DNA of 64,000 nt from positions 2,963,731 to 3,027,730 of the forward strand of contig OZ234499.1 in NCBI GenBank assembly GCA_965153455.1, read 5' to 3'. Shown one piece after another: positions 12,867-24,900 of this stretch (the first letter of the stretch is position 1; the number at the start of each line of letters is the position of its first letter). The notes beneath the pieces are model-generated. The model was not told where the DNA came from. It was given only the letters and a program-made list of their open reading frames with translations, and did not search any database. This DNA is from Sphagnum compactum (Eukaryota; Bryophyta; Sphagnopsida; Sphagnales). Position numbers and translations under genes: made by a program.

Positions 12867-15800
12867 ATGCGCGAGCAGGTGCTGGAGAGGTTGGCAGTAT
12901 CGGAGCCACGAGAGCTGCTTGAAGAGGCGAAGGTAGCGCTATGCCGTACAACGCGCGACCTGCGCAGCTGTGGTCGCGTGGTGCATCATGTGCTCAGTTC
13001 GTGTGGTCATGCAAGCTTGTGTGTCGAATGTCGCAAGCGGTGTGACTATTGCCCTATATGTCGAACTCCTGTGAGCAGCAACAACAGCTGCAGCAGCACT
13101 TCTTCTGCTGCTGCAGCACCAGACCGATTGCGGCTTTACGAGCTGTGTGTAGAGGCAGGTCTCGTCGTCCAAGACGAAGGCGATGATGTGCAGCAATCGC
13201 CTTCTTCAGTCAGCCCTGACGATGTGCGCCGTCGTCTCTGCTCCTTCTTTGATGTGGCTTTGGACAACAATCTTGTGTCCTTGGTCTGCCATTGTATCCA
13301 ATACACTGTTTGTCTTCTACTACTACTTGTGTTGGAAAAGCCCAGCACACACAGTCTTTCTCCTCTGCTCTTTCTGTTCTTCTCCCTTCCTTCCTTCCTT
13401 CCTTCCTTCCTGTATGTATGTTTTTTTCTATTGGAACAACCCCCTGGATGCCTTGCACTTTCACTCCCCACTTCACCACCAGCTACCGACAATGGTGGCT
13501 GTCAGGAGCACAAAACTTACTAGCATGGATTTGTATATATTCTCTTGAGTTGGGGTTGAACATCATGAGGAAGAAACCTTGACTTCACAGGGGGACAGAT
13601 GTGACCGATGTTTGCATGGATGCAGCAGCAGTATCCAGCAGTGTGGTCATGTCCATGCTGCTGGATGGGAGTGTGGTCAAGGAGTGGTGTAAGAGCACTG
13701 GTCTAAAAATAACTTCAAGTCTGGCCCACATCTGTATCCTCAATTCTATGTTGGATCCATCAAAATGCCACCATCATGCATCGGACAGATTGTGCTTTGA
13801 TCGCATGTTTCTTCTTGTATGGGTGATTTTTAGGTCTGAGAATTCTCTGAAGATGTGATTATGATCTTAGGTTTGAGGAGGTTGTTGTTATGTTCTGGAG
13901 TGAATCAGGAGTTAGTTACATATGAACAATAGGAGCATGTTTCTTAGAGAATTTATGCAGCAAATGAGGTGGCAGTGAGAATTGCCTTAACTGTGTGAGG
14001 ACACAGATGGCCTTTCTGTAAACCATATGAACGATAAAGCTGATGTTATGGACCGAAGTAGGAGGAAACTGGAAGGGATTGTACAGGTTATGGAGGTGCT
14101 TGAAGCACCACTCTTGCAACATTCTTATTCTTCTACATTGTCAGAGTTGCAGCAACTATTGGAGTTCATGCGCAAGGTTGTGCAGGTATGGCATGCACAT
14201 GGCTATCTCCCCCCTGCTGCTGCTGCCCTCTTTTCATGGTCCTTGTGCTGGAAACTTGAATCTACCTATGTGATGTGTCAACTGTCTCTTCCGCACAGAA
14301 TTTCACCACAGTTTCTGCCAGTATGCAAGACCCCCCAAGTTTTGCCTCTCAAGATTATATTGATTGCACATCTTGTGACTTGTACCAAGAATTTCAGTGC
14401 TTGGTGAGATGCAGCATGCTGAAGTAATGGCTTGGTGTGCACGACATCAATTCTTGGACAATGTGCCACCACGCTTTACCAGTATTGGACAGTGGCTCAC
14501 AGCAGTGGAAGAAAGGAAGAGTGCAGCACAAGAGAGAGCTTGGTCAGATGGCTTACAAACTGCAGCCCCGCTTGGGTCTGGCCAACAGGGGTCCCTGTTT
14601 ATTGAGGATGCACTGGCAAACCTGAGAACAGCAAGTGATGATGATGGCAAAGCTGGAAGCAACAAATATTTTTTGGAACTAGGCTGGTTACAAGAAGCGG
14701 CGCTTGTGCTAACTACTCCATCTTTAAGATACATGCAGGATGCAGTTTCATTGCAATCTGGCATGCTCTATCTGCCTAACAATGTTCATGCTGCAGTTGA
14801 TAAATTGTTCCTTGAAGGGAGCTCAGATCTTATTCTTGCCAAGAAAGCTATTGTATCCTCCTATCTGTACTTGTGTAGAGATAACCAAGATATTCAGATT
14901 TTGGAGGATACCTCCTGTCATTGTCTCATGTATGCCATTCTGGGAATAGAGTCAACAACATGTTCTAATGCACAAAATCCTTAATCCATCATCAGTTTGT
15001 CTACTACTTATTTGACCGGCATTGGACACTCTCACATATGAATTGGAGTTGGATTGTGGATGATTACATGTGCACATTCAGTATACCAAGACATTTGATT
15101 CTTGAGTCTCTTGTCTTCTACCTTCTTGATGACTGCAGTGAGCATGCACTGGAGGTTTGCTTGCATCCTTGACTTTAGAACCTTTGCTGTGTTTACATGC
15201 TGCTGCCCTATGTTAGTTTGTTGTTTGTTGGCGTGCTACTCTTGATTATACTAGCTATTGATCTTTAGTGCTAGCCAACATTATGACCAAGTCTTCCCTA
15301 TTGCCTCTGGAAATTTCATTCAAACTCAGGATCCAGATCTTTGTAGAATTGTCTGTCTGAATTTAGAGCTGATTTGTATACTTATGTACACCCACCATAA
15401 GAACCTGGTGAAGTTAGTGGGGATGAGTTGCAGCTAGTCACTGCCATTCATTGTGAAGGTGATCTGATACTTTGTGAGTGATACATGGTTATTGCCACTC
15501 TCATTCTTGTTGTATTTGTTTTGGTTTGGACCAAGCCTGACATAGCTGCTACTTTTGAAGTGTTATTGTCAAGTTTTCTCAGCAATCTTGTAGTATGGCA
15601 CTTTTATTTGGCAAAATCATGGGAAACACTGCCTAGTATCAGGGCTTGTCTTTCTAACTTTCTGTGCTGGTGCATAGGAGGCCTGCCGGCTGCTGCCAGA
15701 GATTGCTACCCATGCAGTTCATCCTAAAGTGGTGGAGGTTCTACTGGAAAGGGGTAGACCTGAGGCAGCACTTGCAGTGTTGCATGCTAGTGGACAAGAT

Positions 15801-17743
15801 GGGCAAGCAAGTGGGGGAGTGCCACTAGCAGAGGCCCTCACAACTCTGCGAGTCTGGCTGCATTGTGACCTGCTTTCTGAAGGCTATATGTATCAACGAG
15901 CTCATTGTGACACTGTTAAACATCAGGGTGGTGACTGGTTGGTTGAGAAGGAGGTGCTGATTAGGGAAGTCTGCAGATACTGTGCAGACATGGGCTTGCT
16001 TGATCGCATGCTGGTACTTCCATGGCAGATTGAGGAGGAAAACTTTATGAGGAAGTGTCTGCTGGAGTATTCTGCCCAAGATCCCTCCTCTACTGCAGGC
16101 AATCTCTTGGTTGTTTTCTATGTGCAGGTAAGTATTGCACACTGGTACAAGTCTTGGCTACTTCAGTGTGGGACTAAAATGCACGTTTCCTGACAGGGTG
16201 ATATGGGTGACTTGATCTGCAGCGATGTCGCTATCTGGATGCACAGACAGTGCACAAAATGTTGTGTGACCTTGAAAAACTCTGGATGGGTCAATGTACG
16301 GACACTGCTAAAGTAGCTTGTGTTCACACTGCATGCAACAAGAGGATGCAAATCATTGTAAGCTAGGCTCATCCTTCTTCCCAATGCACTGGACCGACTT
16401 TCTGCCTTGACCAGAGAGATCCTCCAATGTTGTTTTCTGTGTAGATGTGAGGTTTCAGCCAGGATGTTTATAGTGCTTAAATGGATTTGTCCCTTGAGAG
16501 TAGTACTTGATCTCAGTGCTGTTGAGATGATGCCAATTTTGTGAGACATTTGGTGTGATGCTCGAAGGAGTGATGTGGGAAGGATGGATCTGATTCAGGA
16601 GAAGTGCATGGAATTGCTTCCAGCTGTGCAAAGGCAGCAGGGACAAAGCAGCACACAGACCAAATTGCAAGAATCATGGCCCAGAATAACGAAAGTGGAC
16701 CAAACCAAGAACACTGTTTCTCTGGCATCACCCCTTTTTGTTCCTAGAGGTAGGAATACTGACAGAAAGCCCATACAACCCAGAGATGTCCACCTTCCAT
16801 CCACCTCAGCCTGGACAAATTCTGTCCAGCCATCCATCTTGCATGGTCTACGGCAGCTTCAGTCACCCATTTTTCCACAGTCAAGTTTGCCAGTAGCAAG
16901 TGAACCCACCACAGCCCGTGAATATGGCAGTGCCATAGCTAGCCCAATACAGTGCCATCGTTTACTCTATGAGCCTGATCTTGCAAGAGATTCTACTGGT
17001 TCTATTGTGGAGTTGGATGAAGCACAGAGCATGGATGGACTGGAGTTACCTGCTGGCCCATCCTCCTGGTGTGATAGCCAGGAGAAATTGAGTCGTGGGA
17101 AATCAAAACCGATTGGGATTGCAGGCACAGGGTTGCCCTTAACAGCACAGAATGGCTCACATAAATCCAGGTTGAGTTTAGAAGATGGTGATGGAACAGA
17201 TGTTGTGATGGCAGATAGGCATAACTGGGCAACCAATGGGAAGTGGCATCCTTCTGATCGGCCATGGTTACACACTCAATCTATTCACATGGAGGCATAT
17301 GGCAGTAAAGGTTCTTCAGAAAATTATAGCTTTGATAGCTGTTGGCCAAATGGTGGTTCACTTCCCTCCAATGCTTCCAGAAGGTGCACATGAGAATTTC
17401 ACAGTGCTAGGATCAATGAGAGTGTGGTCTTCAAGCTAGATTGGTTGCTTTCCTTCTGCAGCAGTAGTGGTGTATATGGATCACCAAGAATGGAACTGAG
17501 GAATTGAAGGCAAATAGTAATAATGGAATGGACTTACTGTATGAGATGTAGCAATTGGTCAAAGCTAATATGAATGTCATGGTGGCCAGGGGTCTAGATA
17601 TGGCAGAAGATGGGGGTGGAGCTCGGTGGCACTCAGATGATGTTGAGGACGATCAAGTGCTGACCTTCATACCATCTTCTCACATGAAGGCCTTCCACTC
17701 TCGAGGAAGGTTGCCCAGTACAATTTACAGTGGTCACATTTGA
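12867..17743 (+). CDS. HOS1: HOS1-type RING E3 ubiquitin ligase / nuclear pore-associated regulator (9 exons, about 942 aa)
   Basis: Exons: 12867-13293, 13599-13700 (or 13688), 14007-14185, 14415-14852, 14996-15154, 15678-16127, 16223-16357, 16599-17383, 17590-17743. They sum to 2,829 nt, close to the Arabidopsis protein (about 930 aa). The N-terminus carries the divergent RING of HOS1 (Cys35, Cys46, His48, Cys52, Cys55, Cys62, Cys65; CGHASLC and CPICR). The middle is the ELYS-like helical region, with YYLFDRHWT, LLESxVFYLLDD-type and EACRLLPEI blocks. The last exon has the conserved acidic GGGARWHSDD tail. Known role: ubiquitination of cold and flowering regulators and nucleoporin-linked mRNA export. 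ATG 12867 is the first Met in frame. The exon 2/3 join is the least certain, since about 15 residues seen in Arabidopsis are missing. The exon 9 acceptor was chosen by phase. Confidence 0.92.
13385..13411. repeat. (TTCC)n microsatellite in HOS1 intron 1
   Basis: About six perfect TTCC units within the first intron (13294-13598), in a pyrimidine-rich context. Confidence 0.85.
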
Positions 17744-19010
17744 TTCGCCTATGATGTGGGTCATCCCCATCGCTTTTGACACTTGGGTAAATGGCTACAC
17801 TTGTGCACCCAGATTTGATCCTTCCAGTCTTCCTGACCAACACACACATGATGATTACTCATCACAAGTCTCCTCATTCTTTACAAATTTCTTTCATCAC
17901 TGTGTGGCAAGCAGTGGCTTGCCTGATCCAGCTGGTTCAAAAGCACCTTTGCGTCAAGTGAGACCTGGAGTCATGCTTGGAGGATCCTTTCACTAAGATG
18001 TTGCAGCTATGGTGGTTGATAGAACAATTGCACATTGACTTCATTGTGGAGGCTGGAAAAACTGAGTTCTAGCTGAGAGTTCAAGCAGATTTATGTTTCT
18101 GATGTTGAAGTGCCACATATGATGGCCATATCAGCAACAGTGGGAATTGGATGACAACAGAGGGAATTGACTCAACCCAAGAGGCTTTTTATTCAGAGAA
18201 GCATATGTCTGGTTAGTGCTGCGCCTTTAAACAACACCCATGATAACATGTGTGAGTATCTTCTCTTATTGTAATTCTTTGTAGTTAGAAGAACACAGAC
18301 TGCTAGGAGTTCTAGAACTGAATTTTGACAGATAGTTCACTCTTGACCTTATTCAGATTTGGGAGGCTTTCTCCTTCCGGTTTTTCCCACATGCAGAGAG
18401 AGAACATATAAACGTTGAGCAAGGCAATGCTTTTGAGTTCTTACTTGTTATAAGCGTCCTTTTTCCAGGATAGATAGATACATGGAGGCTAAATCTGTCA
18501 TCATTTTGTACTGGAAAAACAAAACAAATTTTAATTTTCACACATTGAAACTCTACAACATTCTTTTGTTTGCTCTGCCCATAAGGGAGAGACTATGGAA
18601 CCCACATTTTGAGGATTGCACAGCAGATGTTACTCTGAACAATGTCGTTTTCATTGGGTCCCATATTGTGCAGCATGAGGTGTTGCTCTGATCTTGTGCA
18701 GTCATTTTTTGGGAACTTCATGGAGCATGGCCTATTTTAGTTGTTGCTGGTTTGAACTTGGCAAAGGGGCAAAGCCATTATGTGATGAGAAGCTTGTTTG
18801 ACCTGTAGGTTTTTGATGACCTTAGTGAGCACATGGATTGTCCATAGTGTGAGCAAAGAAACCCAAGAATAGAAGAGCAATACCATAGTACCTGGGGAGC
18901 TTTGGCAAGGTTTTATTATTTTCAGAAAAGTTCATATTTTCAAATGTTGTTTTCTTTGAAGAACAAAATTTTATGAACAAAATTATTGAATCTTTTGAGA
19001 TTTTTTTCCT
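17744..19010. other. HOS1 3' flank
   Basis: Probably 3' UTR for the first few hundred bases, then increasingly AT-rich non-coding sequence. No frame above about 90 codons and no recognisable domain. Confidence 0.45.
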
Positions 19011-19620
19011 TGTGTGTCCCTTATCCCTTCCCTGGAGTGTTTCAATTCTTGTGTTTTCATAGTGACCTTGAGGGTGATTATTTTCTACACTAGAATGCTA
19101 CAGAACCCTTGAGTGTGTCAAGTTGTCCCGATATCCCAATTAAGGTTTTGTTTGTCATGTTTGCAATCACCAACAACCTCCCAAAACCCTACTTCTGAAA
19201 TAGTTTTCAGGTTGCATGTGTGTCCCTTGTCCCTTCCTTGGAGTGTTTCAATTTTTTGTTTTCGAAGTGACCTTGAGGTGACTATTTTTACACTAAAAGT
19301 GCTACATAAACCTTGAGTGTGTCAAGTTGACCCAATATCTCAATTAGGGTTCTGTTCATCATGCTTACAATCACCAATAACCTCCCAAAACCCAAAATCT
19401 AGATTTTGGAGATTAGAATGCATGTGTGTCACTTGTCCTTAGATTGTTTTCATTCTTGTGTATTCATAGTGACCTTGAGGTGACTGTTTTCTACACTAAA
19501 ATGCTAAAGAAGCCTTGAATTGTCAATTTGTCCCAATATCTCAATTAGGGGTTTGCTTGTGCTTGCAATCAATAACCTCCCAAAAGCCATAATCTAGCGC
19601 TAGTTTCAATTTGCAAATTT
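19011..19620. repeat. Tandem triplication, period about 206 bp
   Basis: Three diverged copies start at TGTGTGTCCC (19011), TGTGTGTCCC (19217) and TGTGTGTCAC (19423). Each contains a GTGACCTTGAGG-type block, a CTACACTAAAATGCTA-type block and a CAATCACCAATAACCTCCCA-type block in the same order. The third copy fades near 19620. There is no coding frame across copies. This looks like satellite-type amplification of a non-coding unit. Confidence 0.8.
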
Positions 19621-20400
19621 GTGCTTGAATTTATTTAATCTTTGAAGGTATGTTTTTTTTTTCTTACAAGGTCAAAGTGTAAATGGCAACAATTGAAGCA
19701 TTTAATTTGAATGATAACCTTTAAATGCAAGATTATGATTATGATAGTGTTGGTAATTTGGAAAAGGTGTTAGATGAGGATTTAGAGCAATGGTTGACTC
19801 AATTTCAATGCCTAATATACCATCTATTTCTGAAAACATTGCATCCCCAAACACTTTAGACTTAGAAATAGAAGTTGCACAAGAGTTACTTCAAAGTCAA
19901 TTGACCTTGAATTAGCAGTCATGGATCCTTCACCACAAGTTTTCTTTATCCTAGCATTTTTTTGTGGTCAATGATGATGATAAGCCAAATTGTATTACTA
20001 CTCAAAGCATGCATTATGTGATTTTTCATAGATGCATAATTCCACCAATATCATTAAAAAATGAAAAGGTGTGATCACATATAATTAGCTAGCAACATGG
20101 GATTACATTTATGGATTATATCTATGAATAAACATATATTGTCTAAGCATCCAATCGCTTGGTGTACGTGGAAAAATGCCAATTTAAGTCTTGCACCATT
20201 GAATATGTGACATTTCCATTGTCAGCTCAATACCCCTCCTATCTACCTCCTTGTCGAGCAACCTGATGTCGACATTCGCATTCTCGTAGTTATTGTCGTA
20301 CCCTAGTTTCTCCCCAAGGATTTTGGTGAAAAGGTGAATACGAGGATCGCGACAACATGGACAAGTGAATTGTTTTAACAACAAAAAAGTAAATGACCCG
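19621..20400. other. Non-coding spacer with broken coding-like stretches
   Basis: From about 19685 to 20070 on the plus strand, several short frames rich in Asp, Glu, Leu and Gln run one after another, interrupted by stops and frame changes. They could be a decayed transposon ORF, but I recognise no domain. Confidence 0.25.
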
Positions 20401-21291
20401 ATCTAGTGACCACCAGATAACAATATTTCCTAACCCCATGCATGTTCTACAAGTCCTTCATAAAGGAGAAACAATCTGGTGGCCACCAGATCATTTTTTC
20501 CACAAAAATTAGCGCTATTAACGATCTGGTTGCCACCAGATCGTTATAGGGGCTAGTCCTTAGGAGTGTAATGATTTGGTGGCAACCAAATCATTATAAG
20601 GGCTAGTCTTCAAGGACTTTACAATTTGGTGGCCACCAAATTGTTATTTCCCTTTAGTACTAACATTGGTAACGATCTTGTGGCCAAATGATCATTGGGC
20701 CTTAAAATATTGACCCTACAATAGGCTACTAGGTCGTTCGTGGTCTTTGAGGAACGATGGTACCTACTTAGTGGCCATTAAATTATTAGGTCTTCAAATA
20801 TAACCTTTCAATGATCTGGTGGCCACTAGATCTTGTGTGTCCCCAAGACCAAGGTTCATTAGGTTTTTAATTATTGACCCTGAACCAATCTGGTGGCCAC
20901 CAAATAGTTAGGTTTTCAAATACTAACCCTTCAACAATTCAATGGCCATTAGATCGTTACCGACGCGAGGACTGCTTTGTTAGCGATCTAGTGGCTAATG
21001 ACACAAGGACCTATGATGTTAGCGATCTGGTGGCCACCAGATCACTAACAACGTAAGGAGTTGCGTTGCTAATGATTTGGTGGCCACCAAATCATTACCA
21101 ATGCGAGGACTTGGGTTATTGGCAATTTGGTGGCTAGCAAATCGTTATCAACACGAAGAGTTGTGTTGCTAGCGATCTAATTGCCAGATTGTTACCAACA
21201 CAAGGACCTGCATTGTTAATGATCCAGTTGCCACTAAATCTTCACTTGTGTGAAAGATGGAGATAAAGATCTAGCAACCACCATATCATTT
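20401..21291. repeat. Array of about 17 short palindromes on a period of about 50 bp
   Basis: The core is the perfect 20-mer palindrome GATCTGGTGGCCACCAGATC and its variants (GATTTGGTGGCCACCAAATC, AATTTGGTGGCCACCAAATT). Copies lie near 20401, 20473, 20521, 20570, 20620, 20670, 20765, 20812, 20885, 20935, 20982, 21021, 21070, 21120, 21170, 21220 and 21270. In several copies the two arms changed together, so pairing is kept (GATC with GATC, AATT with AATT). The spacers are also partly self-complementary, of the type GCAACGCAAGGA...TTGCGTTGC. No open frame spans the array. Function unknown. Confidence 0.85.
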
Positions 21292-22698
21292 CGTCCTAGT
21301 TTGTGTGGATATCCTCGGAAATCAGTCGCGCTTAATGAAAAACACTATTCCATCAACCTTAAAAATTGTTATACATAATGCGTTCACTTAATCGTTTCTT
21401 CATAGACTTACAATGAAATCTAAAAACCTAGACCAAAATGCATAAACCTCAAGTCCGATTCAATGTTCTGGTCGTGAGGTATATGTCCAATTGATATTTA
21501 AATGAAATTTTACTTCTACATTGTGCAGAGATTTCTATTGAATGAAAATTTTCACATTTTATAGAGCTCCAACTGGTATTAGGTCAAAAATATTTCACGT
21601 CGCTTCTATGGGTTTTTTCAAAATGATATAAGCACATGCAATGATCCGGAAATGAAAAGCAAGGCCACTAAAATAATGGTAGAAACAAAATTTTAATTAC
21701 AATTGTTGGAGGTGTAAAATTTTATGGATTCTCTACATTTCTAAAAACATTGAAATCAACTTTGCAAATTGTGTAGAACATAATGAGAGTTCTCCAAAGA
21801 TATTGCAACTTGCAAGAAAACTTTGTGTGAATCAAATAACACATTGCAAGAAAACTCTGTAGGAAGGAAATTCAATTACAATGAGAACTATACTAACCAA
21901 AGAAATTACAAGTTTCTAGGAGGTTCGTAGACCTAGGAAGCTGCAAGTTTGAAAAAGGTGAAGAAAATTCAAACCTATAAGATCGTTTTTTCGCACCACC
22001 TTCGCGTCTGCAAGAATTTTTTCACATTGAACGCCTTGCCGTGTTTCACTACTTCCTTTAACACTCCCTTTCCTAGCCTAGCTCCTCTCGTTGTTTTTTC
22101 TCTTCACAACAAGAAGAAAAAGAAGAAGAAGTAACTAGAAAAATCAAATGTAGTTAAAAAAATGGAAAGAAAAAAATGAAATGAAATTTGAAAGGTGATA
22201 ACAGAAAAGCCTAATTCAAATTGTCAAAGCTGAAAAGGTTTGGAGATGAGAGAAGAGGTATGAAAAGAAAAGTTGTGAAATAGATTAGAAGAATGCGAGT
22301 GAAGGGGAGGATGGGGAAAAAATGGAAGGAATTCAAAGGGGGGTGTTACCATATACCACCACCTTTTCGTCTCCACCCCTAACAATTACAAATTTGCAAA
22401 CGACGGCAGGGTTTCGCTATTTTCATTTTTGTATTAATATGTTAAAATGACGATTTTTCATATTTGGGTTTAGACAAAAATCTCCTACTACAATTCTAAT
22501 TCGGCAAACTACTGAAACTTGTAAGAATTTTTTTGCCATATTTGAAGTTTTTTTTTTTCGAAATGTGCCCATGAAATGTGTTTTTTTTAAAAGTCCAAAT
22601 TATTATTGTCATGTCAAATGTTGATGAAATTTCAGCCGACGATTCTTCTTTAGGTGTCGCCATATTCTAGCAATTTTTTCATCAACTAAATTTTTTAA
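21292..22698. other. AT-rich spacer, no supported gene
   Basis: No convincing frame. A purine-rich stretch (22,110-22,330) with GAAAAG/GAGGAAG words is low complexity. Confidence 0.5.
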
Positions 22699-22920
22699 AG
22701 AATAATTTGGAAAGAATATTCCAAGTTAAATGTAGAAAGAATATTTTGGACTAATTTAGAAAGGATGTCCTGAAATAATTCAGAAAGAATATTCTAGAAT
22801 AATTAAAAAAAATATTGCATAATAATTTGGAAGGAATCTTTCAAAGTTATTTAACACAAATATATTCCAAAATAATTGAGAAAGAATATTTCAGAATAAC
22901 TTAGAAATCAAAAAAATTCA
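22699..22920. repeat. Degenerate tandem repeat of about 30-40 bp with GAATATTC cores
   Basis: Seven to eight diverged units of the pattern AATAATTTGGAAAGAATATT. Several keep the palindrome GAATATTC or a close variant. Not coding in any frame. Confidence 0.65.
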
Positions 22921-24480
22921 GGAATATTTCAGTAAATTTTTGAAATGATGGATTTAATAAATATAGCTACTTTATATTATTCTGTGATGTGGATAAATAT
23001 CCTATTGATTTCGAGGTTTTCAAGATGTTGTTTGAGTTTTTTTGTATTCAAGCTCCTAATTCTACAAGTCTTGTAAGACTTATGTCACTCCAAAGTCTTG
23101 AAATTTTGAGGGATGAAAGTTGTAGGGTTTAGTGGCTATAGTTTACAGACTATTGTGTAGACCACAGGATTAAATATCGATCACTTATAATAGAGTTGGT
23201 GTTTAATGATATTATTGACAACAAAGTCAGTGGAGATTGATGCTATAAATAACCAAACTAATTATAGGGCTAACAGTTGGTAAATCTTAATATTCTACCA
23301 CTAGTTGAATTGTAGTTTTTGTTCTTGTACATGTTTATTTACATTCATGCAAAATCTGTAATAGAAATGCAAACCTCATCCATAATATTTCCCATAGCCC
23401 AAGTATATGCACGGTTATGAATCTGTCATAATTATGCCACAATTTTACTTCTCATAATGATATGTAGGGAAGAACAATAAATACTGGAAAAAATACAAAA
23501 AAAAAAGAAATAAAAGATCATGGTTCTATCTTCTACTATTCTATTATCTCTTGTCTTTGCACTCCCACATTGGTACTCACTATTTGAGAAAAAAAAAACT
23601 CCCACATAAATTTTAATTCCAGCTCAATAAGGTAATATACACTACCATGTAATTACTAATTCACTTGCTTTGTCCAACCTGTCTTAGAATAAACATTACA
23701 ATTTTACCTACTCTTCATGCTTGTATGGCTTGATTATTACAATACAATCTTGCCCTTAACAATGGGGTGAATGCATTTGGTGGCATTAGAATACGTCTGA
23801 GGCATAAATTGAAAGAGGAGAACAATAGGTGATTTTCCTTCTAGCCCAGTAAAGCACTGCCTTTTTTTCTTTTTTTTTGTTATTTGACAACCATTTACAA
23901 GCAGAATATTCTAGTTGGACATGCAGACCGTCCTTCAAATTTTTTTTCCTTTCTTTCCAGCATTTCATATATTTCAAAGATTTTAAATCCTGGTATCATA
24001 GGAAAAAAACCAAGGGCAAGCATTTCAAAAAACATAATGCCTCCATCTTGTGTGCAATTAAGTTTTTTTTAATGCCTACCTTTTGCAAAGGAAATATTAC
24101 ACAAAGCAAGGTGTCCTCCAATTACTCTAAAAAAAAACACTCAAGAAAATCATAAATACCTGCCTTAATTTTTTAATTTTTCGTTTGTTTTCAACATGTT
24201 CCTTTCAAGTTCCCAATGGGTTCCCATCAGGTTCACAATAACTTCCTTAAGTTCCTAATAGCACCTTGATTTAATCCCATATGTTTTGCCCAAAGTCGTC
24301 CCCTCGCTCATTGCAAAAGAAAGTTGGACTTGCAAGACACCCCCAACTAATTAGTATGAAAAAGAATATGTACCCCAGTACAAAAGCAGCAAGAGCCCAA
24401 GATTTCTAGAGGTAGGGTAGACTCGCCCATCACCAATCGTCTGCCTATCACTGAACACATATTTATATCTTCGTCATATG
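22921..24480. other. AT-rich spacer, no supported gene
   Basis: Poly-A/T-rich sequence with short frames only. No recognisable element ends found. Confidence 0.5.
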
Positions 24481-24900
24481 TGTTCGATTTTGAGTGATTT
24501 AAAATGTTATGGGAGTGTTACCTCAAGCTCTAGAAATCATCTTTGAAGTGCAAACGAAAAAGAATAATGAAAAAGTAAAAGAAGAAAAATAAGTTTTTCA
24601 ACTTACAAGAAAAGTTTCTTTTTTTTCTTCTTCTTTTTGGACCCCTCTTACTTTCAAACCTCATAACTTTCTTATTTTTTATTCATTTTGAACAATATAA
24701 AATGCTATAGGAGTGTCACCTGAAGTTTTACAAATCATCTTTGAACTCTAATAGTAACAAAGCAATGTACAAGAAATTTTTTGAGTGTCTGAAAACTGGT
24801 CTTTGTAGTGTTCGGTGATTTGTTTTTTTGAGTTCTTGAGCCCCTTTACTTTGGGGGCCATAACTTTCTCATTTCTCATTTATTTTTGACAATCGTTAAC
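24481..24900. repeat. Tandem repeat, period about 197 bp, 2-3 diverged copies
   Basis: The block TAAAATGYTATRGGAGTGT followed by ACCT and AATCATCTTTGAA occurs near 24499 and again near 24696. A partial third start (CATTTATTTTTGACAAT) is seen near 24876. The second boundary also repeats CCTCATAACTTTCTTATTT as GCCATAACTTTCTCATTT. Non-coding. Confidence 0.6.

Noticed and set aside
12399-12951. Minus-strand frames at 12399-12860 and 12688-12951 upstream of HOS1
   Set aside because: Arg/Ser/Pro-rich products of a purine-rich leader. No homology pattern and no matching splice sites.
20401-21291. CRISPR-like array
   Set aside because: The repeats are palindromic and spaced at about 50 bp, but they differ from copy to copy, the spacers resemble each other, there are no cas genes, and the setting is plant nuclear DNA.
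22699-22920. Functional heat-shock element cluster
   Set aside because: The GAATATTC cores lack the regular third nGAAn unit in most copies and there is no nearby gene start.
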